In this document: piece by piece, positions 1 to 6,776 of the stretch
Layout: each line of letters opens with the position of its first letter
How positions within the stretch are numbered: position 1 is the stretch's first letter
Origin: an uncultured Rhodospirillaceae bacterium
GTDB lineage: Bacteria; Pseudomonadota; Alphaproteobacteria; Rhodospirillales; Casp-alpha2
NCBI GenBank assembly: GCA_913048145.1
Contig: CAJWVP010000139.1
Location: 1 to 7,612, forward strand
Direction: 5' to 3'
DNA: 7,612 nucleotides
Made by a program: the position numbers and the translations under genes
Notes under the pieces: model-generated
The model's database searches: none
What the model was told of the DNA's origin: nothing
What the model saw: only the letters and a program-made list of their open reading frames with translations

Positions 1-165
1 TCAGTGGATCCATATCCTTCAACCTCTAGACAATTTACTTTTGTCGACGTAATCGCTTATTGGTGGCGCAAATTCAAATTCGGATCATATCTTACTTGGA
101 ATTTGGACGAATTTCATACACAAGTTCTGCCACATTTCATAGACAAGAATGTCCTGAATTCGTAA
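1..165 (+). CDS. 3' end of an unrecognised protein gene (partial, AT-rich)
   Basis: Frame 1 is open from the first base to a TAA at 163-165, giving 54 codons of a protein tail rich in aromatic and charged residues (for example IAYWWRKFKF and WNLDEFHTQVLPHF). The start lies outside the window. I recognise no family. The stretch is about 37% GC, far below the downstream genes, and an open run of this length in such AT-rich DNA would occur by chance only occasionally. The residue mix also looks protein-like. The stop is 28 bases before the NUDIX start, so the two could be co-transcribed. The alternative is that this is non-coding upstream sequence of the NUDIX gene. Confidence 0.45.
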   Translation, partial: SVDPYPSTSRQFTFVDVIAYWWRKFKFGSYLTWNLDEFHTQVLPHFIDKNVLNS

Positions 166-193
166 CACGTTTATTCTTCATAAGGTCTTGCAG

Positions 194-646
194 ATGAGTG
201 ATCGACGTTATCCCGCGCGACCGATTGTCGGTGTCGGTACCGTAGTGTTGGACGGCGACATGGTTCTCATGATCCAACGCGGCAAGCCGCCCCGGCAAGG
301 ATCGTGGAGCCTCCCTGGCGGCGCCCAGGAATTGGGCGAGACCATTCACGAGGCCGCCCGGCGCGAAGTGCGCGAAGAAACTGGCCTAGAGATAGAGATT
401 TTCGGATTAATTGACGTTGTGGATTCTGTGCGCCCCGACGCGGACGATAAGATCGAATATCACTACACGCTTATAGACGTGGCCGGCCACGCCGTTGGCG
501 GCACACTGATGGCCGGTGGTGACGCTCAAGACTGCCGATGGTTCACACGGCCCGAGATCGATGCCATGGACATTTGGTCAGAAACTAAGCGGATTATTGC
601 GTTGGCCGCAGATCGATACGGCACGGCCGATACACCGGACAGCTAG
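194..646 (+). CDS. NUDIX hydrolase (MutT / ADP-ribose pyrophosphatase-like)
   Basis: A 150-residue single-domain NUDIX protein, which hydrolyses a nucleoside diphosphate linked to another group (X), in the cytosol with Mg2+. The NUDIX box is complete at residues 43-65: G43, E49, then REVREETGL (57-65), with E61 and E62 as the expected metal ligands. It is preceded by the usual strand and SWSLPGG (37-43). Length is typical of the family. I chose ATG 194 because AAGG at 182-185 sits 8 bases upstream; an in-frame TTG at 188 would lie too close to that site. The substrate (ADP-ribose, a sugar nucleotide or an oxidised nucleotide) cannot be told. It converges on the minus-strand block, with only 4 bases between its stop and the stop of the RND remnant, so it has no evident pathway link to the hydroxylase genes. 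Confidence 0.93.
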   Translation: MSDRRYPARPIVGVGTVVLDGDMVLMIQRGKPPRQGSWSLPGGAQELGETIHEAARREVREETGLEIEIFGLIDVVDSVRPDADDKIEYHYTLIDVAGHAVGGTLMAGGDAQDCRWFTRPEIDAMDIWSETKRIIALAADRYGTADTPDS

Positions 647-669
647 TCGCCTAGTCGGCTTCCTGTGCC
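620..669. terminator. Candidate hairpin at the convergent gene ends
   Basis: GGCAC (620-624) can pair with GTGCC (665-669), and GCCGA (626-630) with TCGGC (655-659), with an uneven internal loop between the stems. The structure spans the facing stop codons of the NUDIX gene and the RND remnant, where a bidirectional terminator would be expected. The loop is long and no T-run follows on either strand, so it is a weak candidate. The loop also contains a small tandem repeat, CTAGTCGC/CTAGTCGG (643-658). Confidence 0.25.
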
Positions 670-788
670 AAAGGTACAGGCAACTCCTCTTCAAATGGAC
701 CGCGCAGCATCACCGCCAGCATGGGCGGAATGATCGTTAGGATCAGCAGCACCGAGAGGGTCATGCCGCCAGAAACCCCCGTCCCATG
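651..788 (-). pseudogene. Remnant: C-terminal end of an RND efflux transporter
   Basis: The frame reads HGTGVSGGM followed by a hydrophobic helix (TLSVLLILTIIPPMLAVML), then a short polar tail to a TAG at 651-653. This matches the last transmembrane segment of RND/HAE-type pumps (AcrB/MexB family), where a 'LGTGVFGGM...PVLY' pattern precedes the C-terminal tail. Only about 45 of the usual ~1,040 residues remain. The frame stays open up to a TTG that overlaps the LysE stop codon, but the residues before about position 788 do not look like an RND protein, so the breakpoint probably lies between 788 and 838. It is too short to act as a pump. Family assignment rests on one motif and the helix. 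Confidence 0.55.
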
Positions 789-835
789 ACGACGTACCAG
801 GGTCGATCGCGTCACCGCATAGAGAAAATTTTTTA

Positions 836-1462
836 TCAACGCGTTGCCATTAAAAGACGTGCCGCCAAACTCATGAAAATGATCCCAGTGATCCGGTTAA
901 TTACACACTGGGCGCGTTCGGATTTACGCAAGAATTCACCCAGGAACCCGGCAAACCATGCGACGCTGCCAAAGACCATGAAAGTTGTGACGATAAACAG
1001 GAAACCAAGGGTCATCATCTGCGCGCTCAAACTGCCAAGGGCTGGGTCGGCGAATTGCGGCAGAAAGGCGATGAAGAAGATCGCCACCTTGGGGTTGGTA
1101 ATATTCATCACCACGCCACGACTATAAAGTTTACCACCTGATAGCCCCAAACCTTCTCCCTCCACGGAATTTGGCCTAGCGCGGAACGCACACCAGGCTA
1201 AATAAAGAAGGTATCCGGCGCCGATAACCTTTAGAATGGCGAACGCCAACGCGGACGCTACAAAAATGGCAGCGACGCCAAAGGTGACGGCAGCCGTGTG
1301 TACCGTGAGCCCGGTGCACAAACCCAATGTCACTAGCAACCCCGCACGCCGCCCATAAAGGGCGGACTGAGTTAGCACGAAGATATTGTCCGGCCCAGGC
1401 ACGAGCGCGAGTGCCAAGGCAGCGGCGAAAAACAGGCTCAGCGTATCGATGGGGATCATCAT
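836..1462 (-). CDS. LysE/RhtB-family amino-acid/metabolite exporter
   Basis: A 208-residue inner-membrane protein of the LysE/RhtB superfamily, which exports amino acids or similar small metabolites using the proton gradient. The signature VPGPDN (21-26) follows the first hydrophobic helix, and NPKVAIFFIAFLPQF (123-137) is the second conserved block. About six hydrophobic segments are visible and the length is normal. The start is one of two adjacent ATGs (1462 or 1459). The frame is open further upstream to a TTG at 1510, but family members begin just before the first helix. A GGAGG lies 14 bases upstream of 1462, which is rather far. The gene begins 99 bases after the amidohydrolase stop, on the same strand and in the same frame, so it may share its transcript or have its own control. 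The substrate is unknown; its position suggests export of a product or intermediate of the hydroxylase pathway. Confidence 0.92.
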   Translation of the reverse strand: MMIPIDTLSLFFAAALALALVPGPDNIFVLTQSALYGRRAGLLVTLGLCTGLTVHTAAVTFGVAAIFVASALAFAILKVIGAGYLLYLAWCAFRARPNSVEGEGLGLSGGKLYSRGVVMNITNPKVAIFFIAFLPQFADPALGSLSAQMMTLGFLFIVTTFMVFGSVAWFAGFLGEFLRKSERAQCVINRITGIIFMSLAARLLMATR

Positions 1463-1517
1463 ATTAGTTGGTGCGGCCTCCACCCCTAAATGGGACCAGA
1501 CAGACCGCAAATTTCCG

Positions 1518-1531
1518 CGACGATATCGTCG
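1518..1531. promoter_or_regulatory. Perfect 14-bp palindrome upstream of the LysE gene
   Basis: CGACGATATCGTCG is a perfect 14-base inverted repeat in the 99-base gap between the amidohydrolase and LysE genes, about 56 bases before the LysE start. A dimeric repressor could bind such a site, and LysE-type exporters are often separately regulated. No regulator gene is adjacent and no convincing -10/-35 pair is visible beside it, so the role is a guess. Confidence 0.25.
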
Positions 1532-1561
1532 AAGTTCACGGCGGTGCCATCCGCGTCCGGC

Positions 1562-2542
1562 CTAGGATATTCGGAAAAGGTCCTGGGCCGTCTCGGCCAG
1601 AATCATCTTCTTTTGGGCGTCGTCAAAACCGGCGTCTTCGACCACCTTTAAAGGTTCCATGTCTCCGATAGGAAACGGATAGTCTGAGCCAAGCATGACC
1701 TTATCATGGCCGCAGCAAGAACACAGGAACGTCAATGCGTCTGGCTCAAAAAGCACACTGTCGAAGTAGAGCTTCTTGAACTCCGCTTCCACGTCCGCGC
1801 ATTCGTCGGGGTGGATCGCGTGGTTGCGTTTGAGCCGGCCCAACATGTACGGAATGGCGCCGCCGCCGTGGGAGACCACGCACCGGAGCCCTGCAAACCG
1901 GGTAAAATGTCCAGCGAAAAGCATCCGCGAGACGGCAGTGGTCGTGTCCGTTCCGCGCCCCACCGCGTTCATCATCCCGTAATCGTTGAGGCGCATATCG
2001 CCGCATCCAAACATGGGATGGATATAGACCGTGGCACCCAATGCGCCGGCCGCTTCCCAAAAAGGGTCCAGGTCCGGATCATCCAGGTTTCCGGCTTGGC
2101 CATTGGGTTGCGTGCCGATCATAACCCCATGGGCACCCGCAGCCATTGCCTCTTCCAGTACCCTCGCGGCACGCACGCCATCCTGAAGTGGCACGGTGGC
2201 CAGGGGATGTAGACGATCCAAGTCTTCGGTCCCTGTCATTTGGTATTCATTCAGAAACTGGCTCCAGGCCTCACCCTCCTCAGGCGGCAGCTCATACCCG
2301 AAGCTGTCGAGCCAACCGCCCACCACTTGGCTGTCGATAGACTGCGTGTCCATCCATTCCAGACGCATGTCAGAGTCGCGGAGTTTCGGAGACAAGGGGC
2401 GGGTCGGAGCCTGCCCCATAAACGCCAACCGGTACTTGCCGTCTTCTTCCAATAATTGGATGTTTGGAAACCGGTCAATCTTCGAGGCCAACGCCTTCAG
2501 CATGATTTGCGGCGTGAAGTGGGCATGGGTGTCGATAATCAT
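1562..2542 (-). CDS. ACMSD-like metal-dependent amidohydrolase (amidohydrolase_2 family), probable decarboxylase/hydrolase
   Basis: A 326-residue TIM-barrel amidohydrolase close in length and motifs to 2-amino-3-carboxymuconate-6-semialdehyde decarboxylase (ACMSD, about 335 residues). The metal ligands are all visible: H6 and H8 in DTHAHF at the N-terminus, H175 in YIHP, and D287 in LGSDYPFPIGD. The catalytic histidine is H225 in SHGGGAIPYMLGRL. The family includes decarboxylases of aromatic and aminomuconate acids (ACMSD, gamma-resorcylate and 5-carboxyvanillate decarboxylases) as well as some hydrolases. Tryptophan/kynurenine context is absent, so it is unlikely to be ACMSD itself. The ATG overlaps the TGA of the large hydroxylase subunit (ATGA), indicating translational coupling. 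It therefore probably acts on the product of that hydroxylase. Substrate and exact reaction are inferred only at family level. Confidence 0.9.
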   Translation of the reverse strand: MIIDTHAHFTPQIMLKALASKIDRFPNIQLLEEDGKYRLAFMGQAPTRPLSPKLRDSDMRLEWMDTQSIDSQVVGGWLDSFGYELPPEEGEAWSQFLNEYQMTGTEDLDRLHPLATVPLQDGVRAARVLEEAMAAGAHGVMIGTQPNGQAGNLDDPDLDPFWEAAGALGATVYIHPMFGCGDMRLNDYGMMNAVGRGTDTTTAVSRMLFAGHFTRFAGLRCVVSHGGGAIPYMLGRLKRNHAIHPDECADVEAEFKKLYFDSVLFEPDALTFLCSCCGHDKVMLGSDYPFPIGDMEPLKVVEDAGFDDAQKKMILAETAQDLFRIS

Positions 2543-4941
2543 GGGTCGGTCTTTCCGCCGTTCAGAAGGTTCTCGATAAGGTAACTACGCATGGGTAATT
2601 CGTGAATGGAAACGCCCATGGGATGAAGCGCGTCATTCACGGCGCTAGCGATCGCGGCCGGAGCGCCGAGATAGCCGCCCTCGCCCGACCCTTTTTGGCC
2701 GTGAGAGGTCAGCGGCGACGGCGTGCAGTGGTCCACATCCTTGACCATGGGCACTTCATAGACAGACGGCATCAGATAGTCGGCGAAGGTCGCGCTTTCG
2801 AACTGGCCATCGGGCCGATAGGCAAATTTCTCGTAAAGCGCCGCGCCGATCCCATGGGCAAGACCACCAATAACCATGCCGCGAACGATGTCTGGGTTGA
2901 TCATGGTGCCGCAATCGTGGCCGATGGCGTAGTCGAGTATTTTTACATGCCCGGTGCCCGGATCGATCTCCACGTAAGGAATGTGCGCCTGGAAGGAGAA
3001 ACAGGGATAAATCTGGACACGCTGGGACTCATCAGGCAATTGCCCGCCGCCGGGCACTTGGAACACATGCTGCGCCTGTAGTCCCGGCTCCATATCATCC
3101 GGCATCTTGTGATACGCCTTGTGCGCAATAAAGCAGATCTCTCTCCACGTTAGCTTCCGCACCGGATCGCGTCGAACGAAGACGCTTCCATCCACGTATT
3201 CAAGATCATCTTCCGGCTCTTGCAGGTTGTAGGCCGCGATCTTCATAGCCTTGGCGATGATCTTCTGCGCCGCTGCCGCCGTTGATGAACCCAGCATGAT
3301 CGCCATGCGGCTAGCTACCGGGCTCCGCGTTATCGGCGCATTTAACGAGTCCGCATGAACAACACGGATATCATCCGGGTCGATCCCGAGTTCCTCGCCA
3401 ATGATGGTCGCCACAAGGGTCTCGTGCCCCTGCCCTGATGTGGTCGTGCCGACTACGCCGGTAACCAAGCCGTCTGGGTCGACCCGGATTTCAGCACCTT
3501 CCGAAAAGGTTGTGATCTCGGCCGATGGGTTCATGAGGTATTCAAAGATATTGTTGCCGCCACCGGGTTCGAGGCACGTGCCAATCCCAATCCCAGCCAG
3601 CCGGCCTTCCGCGCGGGCTGCATCCCGGCGATTGATAAGTTCGTCATAGTTGGCGGCATCAAGGGCCTTTTGCAGAACGGTGTGATAATCACCGCTGTCG
3701 TATTTTGAACCGCTTGGGATCTGATACGGAAACTCATCGTGGTTTATAAAGTTCCGCCGACGCACTTCAATCCGGTCCAAGTTCAAATGACGGGCCACTT
3801 TGTCCACAGCGGTCTCGATCATGTAGTTGGTCGGCGACTGACCAAAACCACGCACCGGCACTTGTCCGGTCTTATTCGTGAGCACGGAGATGGCGTCGTA
3901 CTGAACCGAGTTGATCTTGTACGGCCCGACGATCGCGCTGATCGGTTTGGCCAGTTGGAACGGCGCCCGACCCGGGTAGGCTCCAGCGTCGTCCAGCGCC
4001 CGGATCTTTAGGGATAAGATCTTCCCGTCGCGATTGAAGGCCACCTGGGTATCAAAAATACGGTCAGGACCGTGGGCGTCGCCGCTCGCCATGTTTATCA
4101 ATCGATCCTCGATCATACGCACGGGTGCGCGCAAAAGTCGGCTCAGATAGCCGACGATGACACTGTGCTTGATGCCCCGTTTGACGCCATAGCTGCCACC
4201 AACATCAACATCTTGATGCAGGCGAACACAATTCAACGGGATACGAAGGGTCGCAGCCAGAAGCTCCACGTAGTTCGGCATCTGGATCGATGCCCAGACA
4301 TCCAAGATATCGACCGCCTCGTCCCAACGCGCGACAACCCCAAAAGTCTCGATGGGAACAGTCGAACTGCGTCCCCAACGAACCCGATATGAAAGTCTCT
4401 CCTCGGCGGCGACGAAATCCTCGTCTACTGTACCCCAGTAGAAATGCCCGTCATATAAAACGTTCGAGCCATGCGCCGGATGGACCAGGCGATCTTTCTC
4501 CTCATAGGCTTGTTCCGGATCGATGATAGGTTTCAGGGCTTCGTAATCAACCTCCACCAACTCCGCAGCATCTTCGGCCGTATACGGATCGTCGGCAACA
4601 ACGACCGCTACCCACTCACCAGCATAGCGCGTCATATCAACGGCCAGGGGGTACCACTTAACCTCCGGCGTATTCAGGCCGAACTTCATGTCATTGGCGT
4701 TTGCGCGGAACTCGTCCCCAGTCAGGACATAGCGTACGCCTTCCATGGCCAATGCCAGGCTGGCATCGATGGATAGGATCTTAGCGCGCGGATACGGACT
4801 TTGCACTACCGCGCAATGCTTCATATTCGGCAAATTGACGTCTTGCGCGAATACTGCCGTGCCCGTAACGAAACGCTTGTCTTCACGGACCCGGCGCTTG
4901 CGGGACACAAACTTAAGATTGGCACCCGGGTGCTCGTTCAT
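2539..4941 (-). CDS. Molybdopterin-binding large subunit of a xanthine dehydrogenase/CO dehydrogenase-family hydroxylase
   Basis: An 800-residue catalytic subunit carrying the molybdenum-cytosine-dinucleotide type cofactor; it would hydroxylate its substrate with water as oxygen source. The N-terminal a/b hammerhead domain is recognisable (RVREDKRFVTG at 17-27; SPYPRAKILSID at 48-59). Cofactor-contact blocks are GGSYGVK (248-254), the substrate loop VPVRGFGQ (361-368), TSGQGHET (501-508) and the C-terminal GSGEGGYLGAPAA (751-763) with the expected catalytic glutamate E754. The loop is neither AYxCSFR (form I CO dehydrogenase) nor AYRGAGR (form II), so coxL is not justified. GGSYG also departs from the common GGGFG. 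The length is normal and no frameshift is seen. The start overlaps the small-subunit stop (ATGA), with GAGG 7 bases upstream. No signal peptide, so the enzyme is cytosolic. Substrate unknown. Confidence 0.95.
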   Translation of the reverse strand: MNEHPGANLKFVSRKRRVREDKRFVTGTAVFAQDVNLPNMKHCAVVQSPYPRAKILSIDASLALAMEGVRYVLTGDEFRANANDMKFGLNTPEVKWYPLAVDMTRYAGEWVAVVVADDPYTAEDAAELVEVDYEALKPIIDPEQAYEEKDRLVHPAHGSNVLYDGHFYWGTVDEDFVAAEERLSYRVRWGRSSTVPIETFGVVARWDEAVDILDVWASIQMPNYVELLAATLRIPLNCVRLHQDVDVGGSYGVKRGIKHSVIVGYLSRLLRAPVRMIEDRLINMASGDAHGPDRIFDTQVAFNRDGKILSLKIRALDDAGAYPGRAPFQLAKPISAIVGPYKINSVQYDAISVLTNKTGQVPVRGFGQSPTNYMIETAVDKVARHLNLDRIEVRRRNFINHDEFPYQIPSGSKYDSGDYHTVLQKALDAANYDELINRRDAARAEGRLAGIGIGTCLEPGGGNNIFEYLMNPSAEITTFSEGAEIRVDPDGLVTGVVGTTTSGQGHETLVATIIGEELGIDPDDIRVVHADSLNAPITRSPVASRMAIMLGSSTAAAAQKIIAKAMKIAAYNLQEPEDDLEYVDGSVFVRRDPVRKLTWREICFIAHKAYHKMPDDMEPGLQAQHVFQVPGGGQLPDESQRVQIYPCFSFQAHIPYVEIDPGTGHVKILDYAIGHDCGTMINPDIVRGMVIGGLAHGIGAALYEKFAYRPDGQFESATFADYLMPSVYEVPMVKDVDHCTPSPLTSHGQKGSGEGGYLGAPAAIASAVNDALHPMGVSIHELPMRSYLIENLLNGGKTDP

Positions 4942-5426
4942 TTCAAGGCCTCACGCAATCGTGTCGCTGCCAACTGGATCGCCTCGATAATCTGTACATA
5001 ACCCGTGCATCTACAGATGTTTCCGCCGATCGCTTCCTTAATGTCTTCAAGGGATGGGTCGGCGTTGCGCGCCAACAGTGCATGGGCGGAGACGAGCATG
5101 CCCGGAATACAGTACCCACACTGCATGGCATGGGCATCTTGGAAGGCTTCCTGGAGAGTACCTGGAGTGCCGTCAGCGTTGCTCAGCCCCTCGACCGTCA
5201 TCACCGATTTACCGTTGGCCTGGACGGCTAGTAGGGAACACGATCTTACGGGATCGCCATCGAAGATCACCGAACATGCGCCGCAGACCCCGTGTTCACA
5301 ACCCGCGTGGGTTCCGGTCATCCCAGCCTTGTAGCGAAGGAAATCCAACAATGTCATCCTCGGGATAACACTATCCGTCACTGTATTGCCATTGATGGAG
5401 ACGTGAATATGTATGGCGTCTGTCAT
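4938..5426 (-). CDS. [2Fe-2S] small subunit of the molybdenum hydroxylase
   Basis: A 162-residue electron-transfer subunit of the CoxS/XdhA-N type. The plant-type ferredoxin domain has C43, C48, C51 (CEHGVCGAC) and C63. The C-terminal helical [2Fe-2S] domain has C103 and C106 (QCGYCIPGM) and C138 and C140 (GGNICRCTGY). All eight cluster ligands are present and the length is typical. It would pass electrons from the molybdenum centre to the FAD subunit. Both ends are coupled: its ATG overlaps the TGA of the FAD subunit and its TGA overlaps the ATG of the large subunit. A G-rich stretch (GGGGTGG) sits 3 bases upstream of the start. Confidence 0.97.
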   Translation of the reverse strand: MTDAIHIHVSINGNTVTDSVIPRMTLLDFLRYKAGMTGTHAGCEHGVCGACSVIFDGDPVRSCSLLAVQANGKSVMTVEGLSNADGTPGTLQEAFQDAHAMQCGYCIPGMLVSAHALLARNADPSLEDIKEAIGGNICRCTGYVQIIEAIQLAATRLREALK

Positions 5427-6301
5427 GCACCACCCCGCGCATCAGCTGCCGCCTCGGAAACGGCGCGGTTAGCCAAAGTCCGTGCCACACGCCGACGGTA
5501 GTTTGCGGATGCATGCTGATCCGAACCGGGATTTATCCCATCGGAAATCAGATCAAGAGCGGCATCCGGCACGCCATAAGCCAGCGTTTCCCCGATCAAC
5601 CCCGTTTCGAATTCGGGAATGCGTACCGGCGTATCATCGACTCCTCCGAAGGCAACCGCAGCCTTGGTGCAGATTGCGCCGTCGAAGGTCAAATGCGCGG
5701 CCACGGCGACGACGGCGAAATCACCATGGCGCTCGCTAACTTCATGGAAGCTGGTCGCGGTCGTCACACCGGGAACAATTGCCGGCAGGTGGACAGCAAC
5801 CAAAAGCTCATCGGGCTCCCGGGCCGTCATCAAAGGGCCGACCACGTAATCCGCCATCGCAACCCGGCGGCTACCATTGACGTTTCTCAACTCAACCTCA
5901 GAATCTAAGGCCAGTGCGGCCAGCGGTATTTCCGCTGCCGGATCGGAATGCGCAACGGAGCCGCCAATGGTGCCGCGGTTGCGGGTCTGGAAGTGGCCAA
6001 CAAAGTGCATTGCCTTGTGCAACAACGGCACGCGCGATTTGACGATTTCTGAATGAAGCGCCGTCACCTGCCGGGTGCACGCCTTGATGATGACGGAATC
6101 GTCGGTTTCCTCGATACCGAAAAGCTCATCGACCCCATTGATATCAATGACTAATTCGGGGCGAGCCAAGCGCATCGACAACATAGGCATCAGGGTCTGC
6201 CCGCCAGCCAGAACGATCGCCTCGCCGTTGCCGTCGGCCAGATAACTTGTGGCCTCGTCGATGGACGTGGCCAGGGCATAGTCGAACGGCGCGGGTTTCA
6301 T
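5423..6301 (-). CDS. FAD-binding medium subunit of the molybdenum hydroxylase
   Basis: A 292-residue CoxM-type subunit that takes electrons from the iron-sulfur subunit and passes them to an acceptor. Both flavin-binding signatures are visible: AGGQTLMPMLSMRL (32-45) and TIGGSVAHSDPAAEIP (111-126). The C-terminal CO-dehydrogenase flavoprotein domain covers roughly residues 180-285. I chose ATG 6301 because the protein then begins MKPAPFDY, as family members do, and a strong GGAGGAGG lies 10 bases upstream. The frame is open to 6370, but those extra residues are glycine-rich and unlike the family. It is the first gene of the overlapped set M-S-L-amidohydrolase, the same subunit order as in many cox-like operons. 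It is unlikely to make a functional enzyme without the next two genes. Confidence 0.95.
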   Translation of the reverse strand: MKPAPFDYALATSIDEATSYLADGNGEAIVLAGGQTLMPMLSMRLARPELVIDINGVDELFGIEETDDSVIIKACTRQVTALHSEIVKSRVPLLHKAMHFVGHFQTRNRGTIGGSVAHSDPAAEIPLAALALDSEVELRNVNGSRRVAMADYVVGPLMTAREPDELLVAVHLPAIVPGVTTATSFHEVSERHGDFAVVAVAAHLTFDGAICTKAAVAFGGVDDTPVRIPEFETGLIGETLAYGVPDAALDLISDGINPGSDQHASANYRRRVARTLANRAVSEAAADARGGA

Positions 6302-6304
6302 AAG

Positions 6305-6343
6305 GGCGGGGCCTCCTCCAGGCAAAGTTAAGCGGCCCCCGCC
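6305..6343 (-). promoter_or_regulatory. Possible leader hairpin overlapping the ribosome-binding site of the FAD-subunit gene
   Basis: On the minus strand, GGCGGGGGCC (6343-6334) can pair with GGCCCCGCC (6313-6305), nine base pairs with one bulged G. The 3' arm covers the end of the GGAGGAGG ribosome-binding site and lies 3 bases before the ATG. The 5' arm can alternatively form a small local hairpin (GCGGC, loop GGGG, GCCGC). Two exclusive structures around the first start codon of the operon would allow translational control, but GC-rich leaders pair easily by chance. No clear promoter was seen between this element and 6416. Confidence 0.25.
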
Positions 6344-6416
6344 GCGAGAAGCAATTCCATAGTTGCTCAATTCGGTCTTAATCTTCAGCCAGTTCGAATC
6401 TCCAGCCTTGATGTGC

Positions 6417-6776
6417 TTACCTGCTCCACAGACTAGCCACCGGCACTAGACACATGCGGGTTCGAACATATAAAGCCTGCCGTCGAAAATCTTCCGGGCA
6501 TCGGGAACGTTTGAAGCCGCGTACCCCTAGCTCGCCGCCCAGGCGCAATAACCACCGTATTGACGCATGAATTTCTTCGGAGACAACCTTGAACCTGTCG
6601 CGATTGGCTGTGCCGGCAAACAGCCACGTGGCGCCGTTCCACTTCACACTATGCCCTAACGGGCCTACCTTCCGTAACATAGGCAACCGGGCCATACCCA
6701 TGAAAGCCTTGTTTACCCAGAAGATATACACGACCCCGCAGGCCATCGCCGGCGCGACGGCTAACAGGACAACCAA
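6417..6776 (-). CDS. Hypothetical small membrane protein, start uncertain, possibly frameshifted
   Basis: The frame encodes up to 119 residues from a TTG at 6776. It opens with a strongly hydrophobic segment (VVLLAVAPAMACGVVYIFWV) and continues as a basic soluble tail. The hydrophobic character begins upstream of the TTG (DIHILAGIELLL, in frame back to a TAG at 6849-6851), yet that extension contains no ATG, GTG or TTG and the TTG has no good ribosome-binding site. This suggests that the true start is elsewhere, or that the gene is joined by a lost frame to the ORF starting at 6898. The last 40 or so residues look less protein-like. I recognise no family. It may also be a decaying gene. Confidence 0.35.
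   Translation of the reverse strand: MVVLLAVAPAMACGVVYIFWVNKAFMGMARLPMLRKVGPLGHSVKWNGATWLFAGTANRDRFKVVSEEIHASIRWLLRLGGELGVRGFKRSRCPEDFRRQALYVRTRMCLVPVASLWSR

Noticed and set aside
1463..1510. N-terminal extension of LysE to the TTG at 1510
   Set aside because: The extra 16 residues are polar and precede the family's usual start at the first membrane helix.
1463..1561. A short open frame between the amidohydrolase and LysE genes reading PDADGTAVNFDDIVAEICGL and ending at a TAG
   Set aside because: It looks protein-like but has no ATG, only a GTG giving 17 residues, and the amidohydrolase already ends with a normal family-type C-terminus. It could be a relic of a lost gene, which I cannot support further.
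1562..2542. True ACMSD of the kynurenine pathway
   Set aside because: Motifs fit the family, but no other kynurenine or aminomuconate pathway gene is present and the gene is coupled to a molybdenum hydroxylase.
2539..4941. Aerobic CO dehydrogenase (coxL) assignment
   Set aside because: The active-site loop is VRGFGQ, lacking both the form I and form II signatures.
6302..6370. N-terminal extension of the FAD subunit to 6370
   Set aside because: The extension is glycine-rich, unlike the family, and overlaps the strong ribosome-binding site that serves ATG 6301.
6385..6410. TTCGAATC-like box resembling a tRNA T-loop (and a second GTTCGAAC at 6460-6467)
   Set aside because: The flanking five-base stems do not pair on either strand and no anticodon arm or acceptor stem can be drawn.
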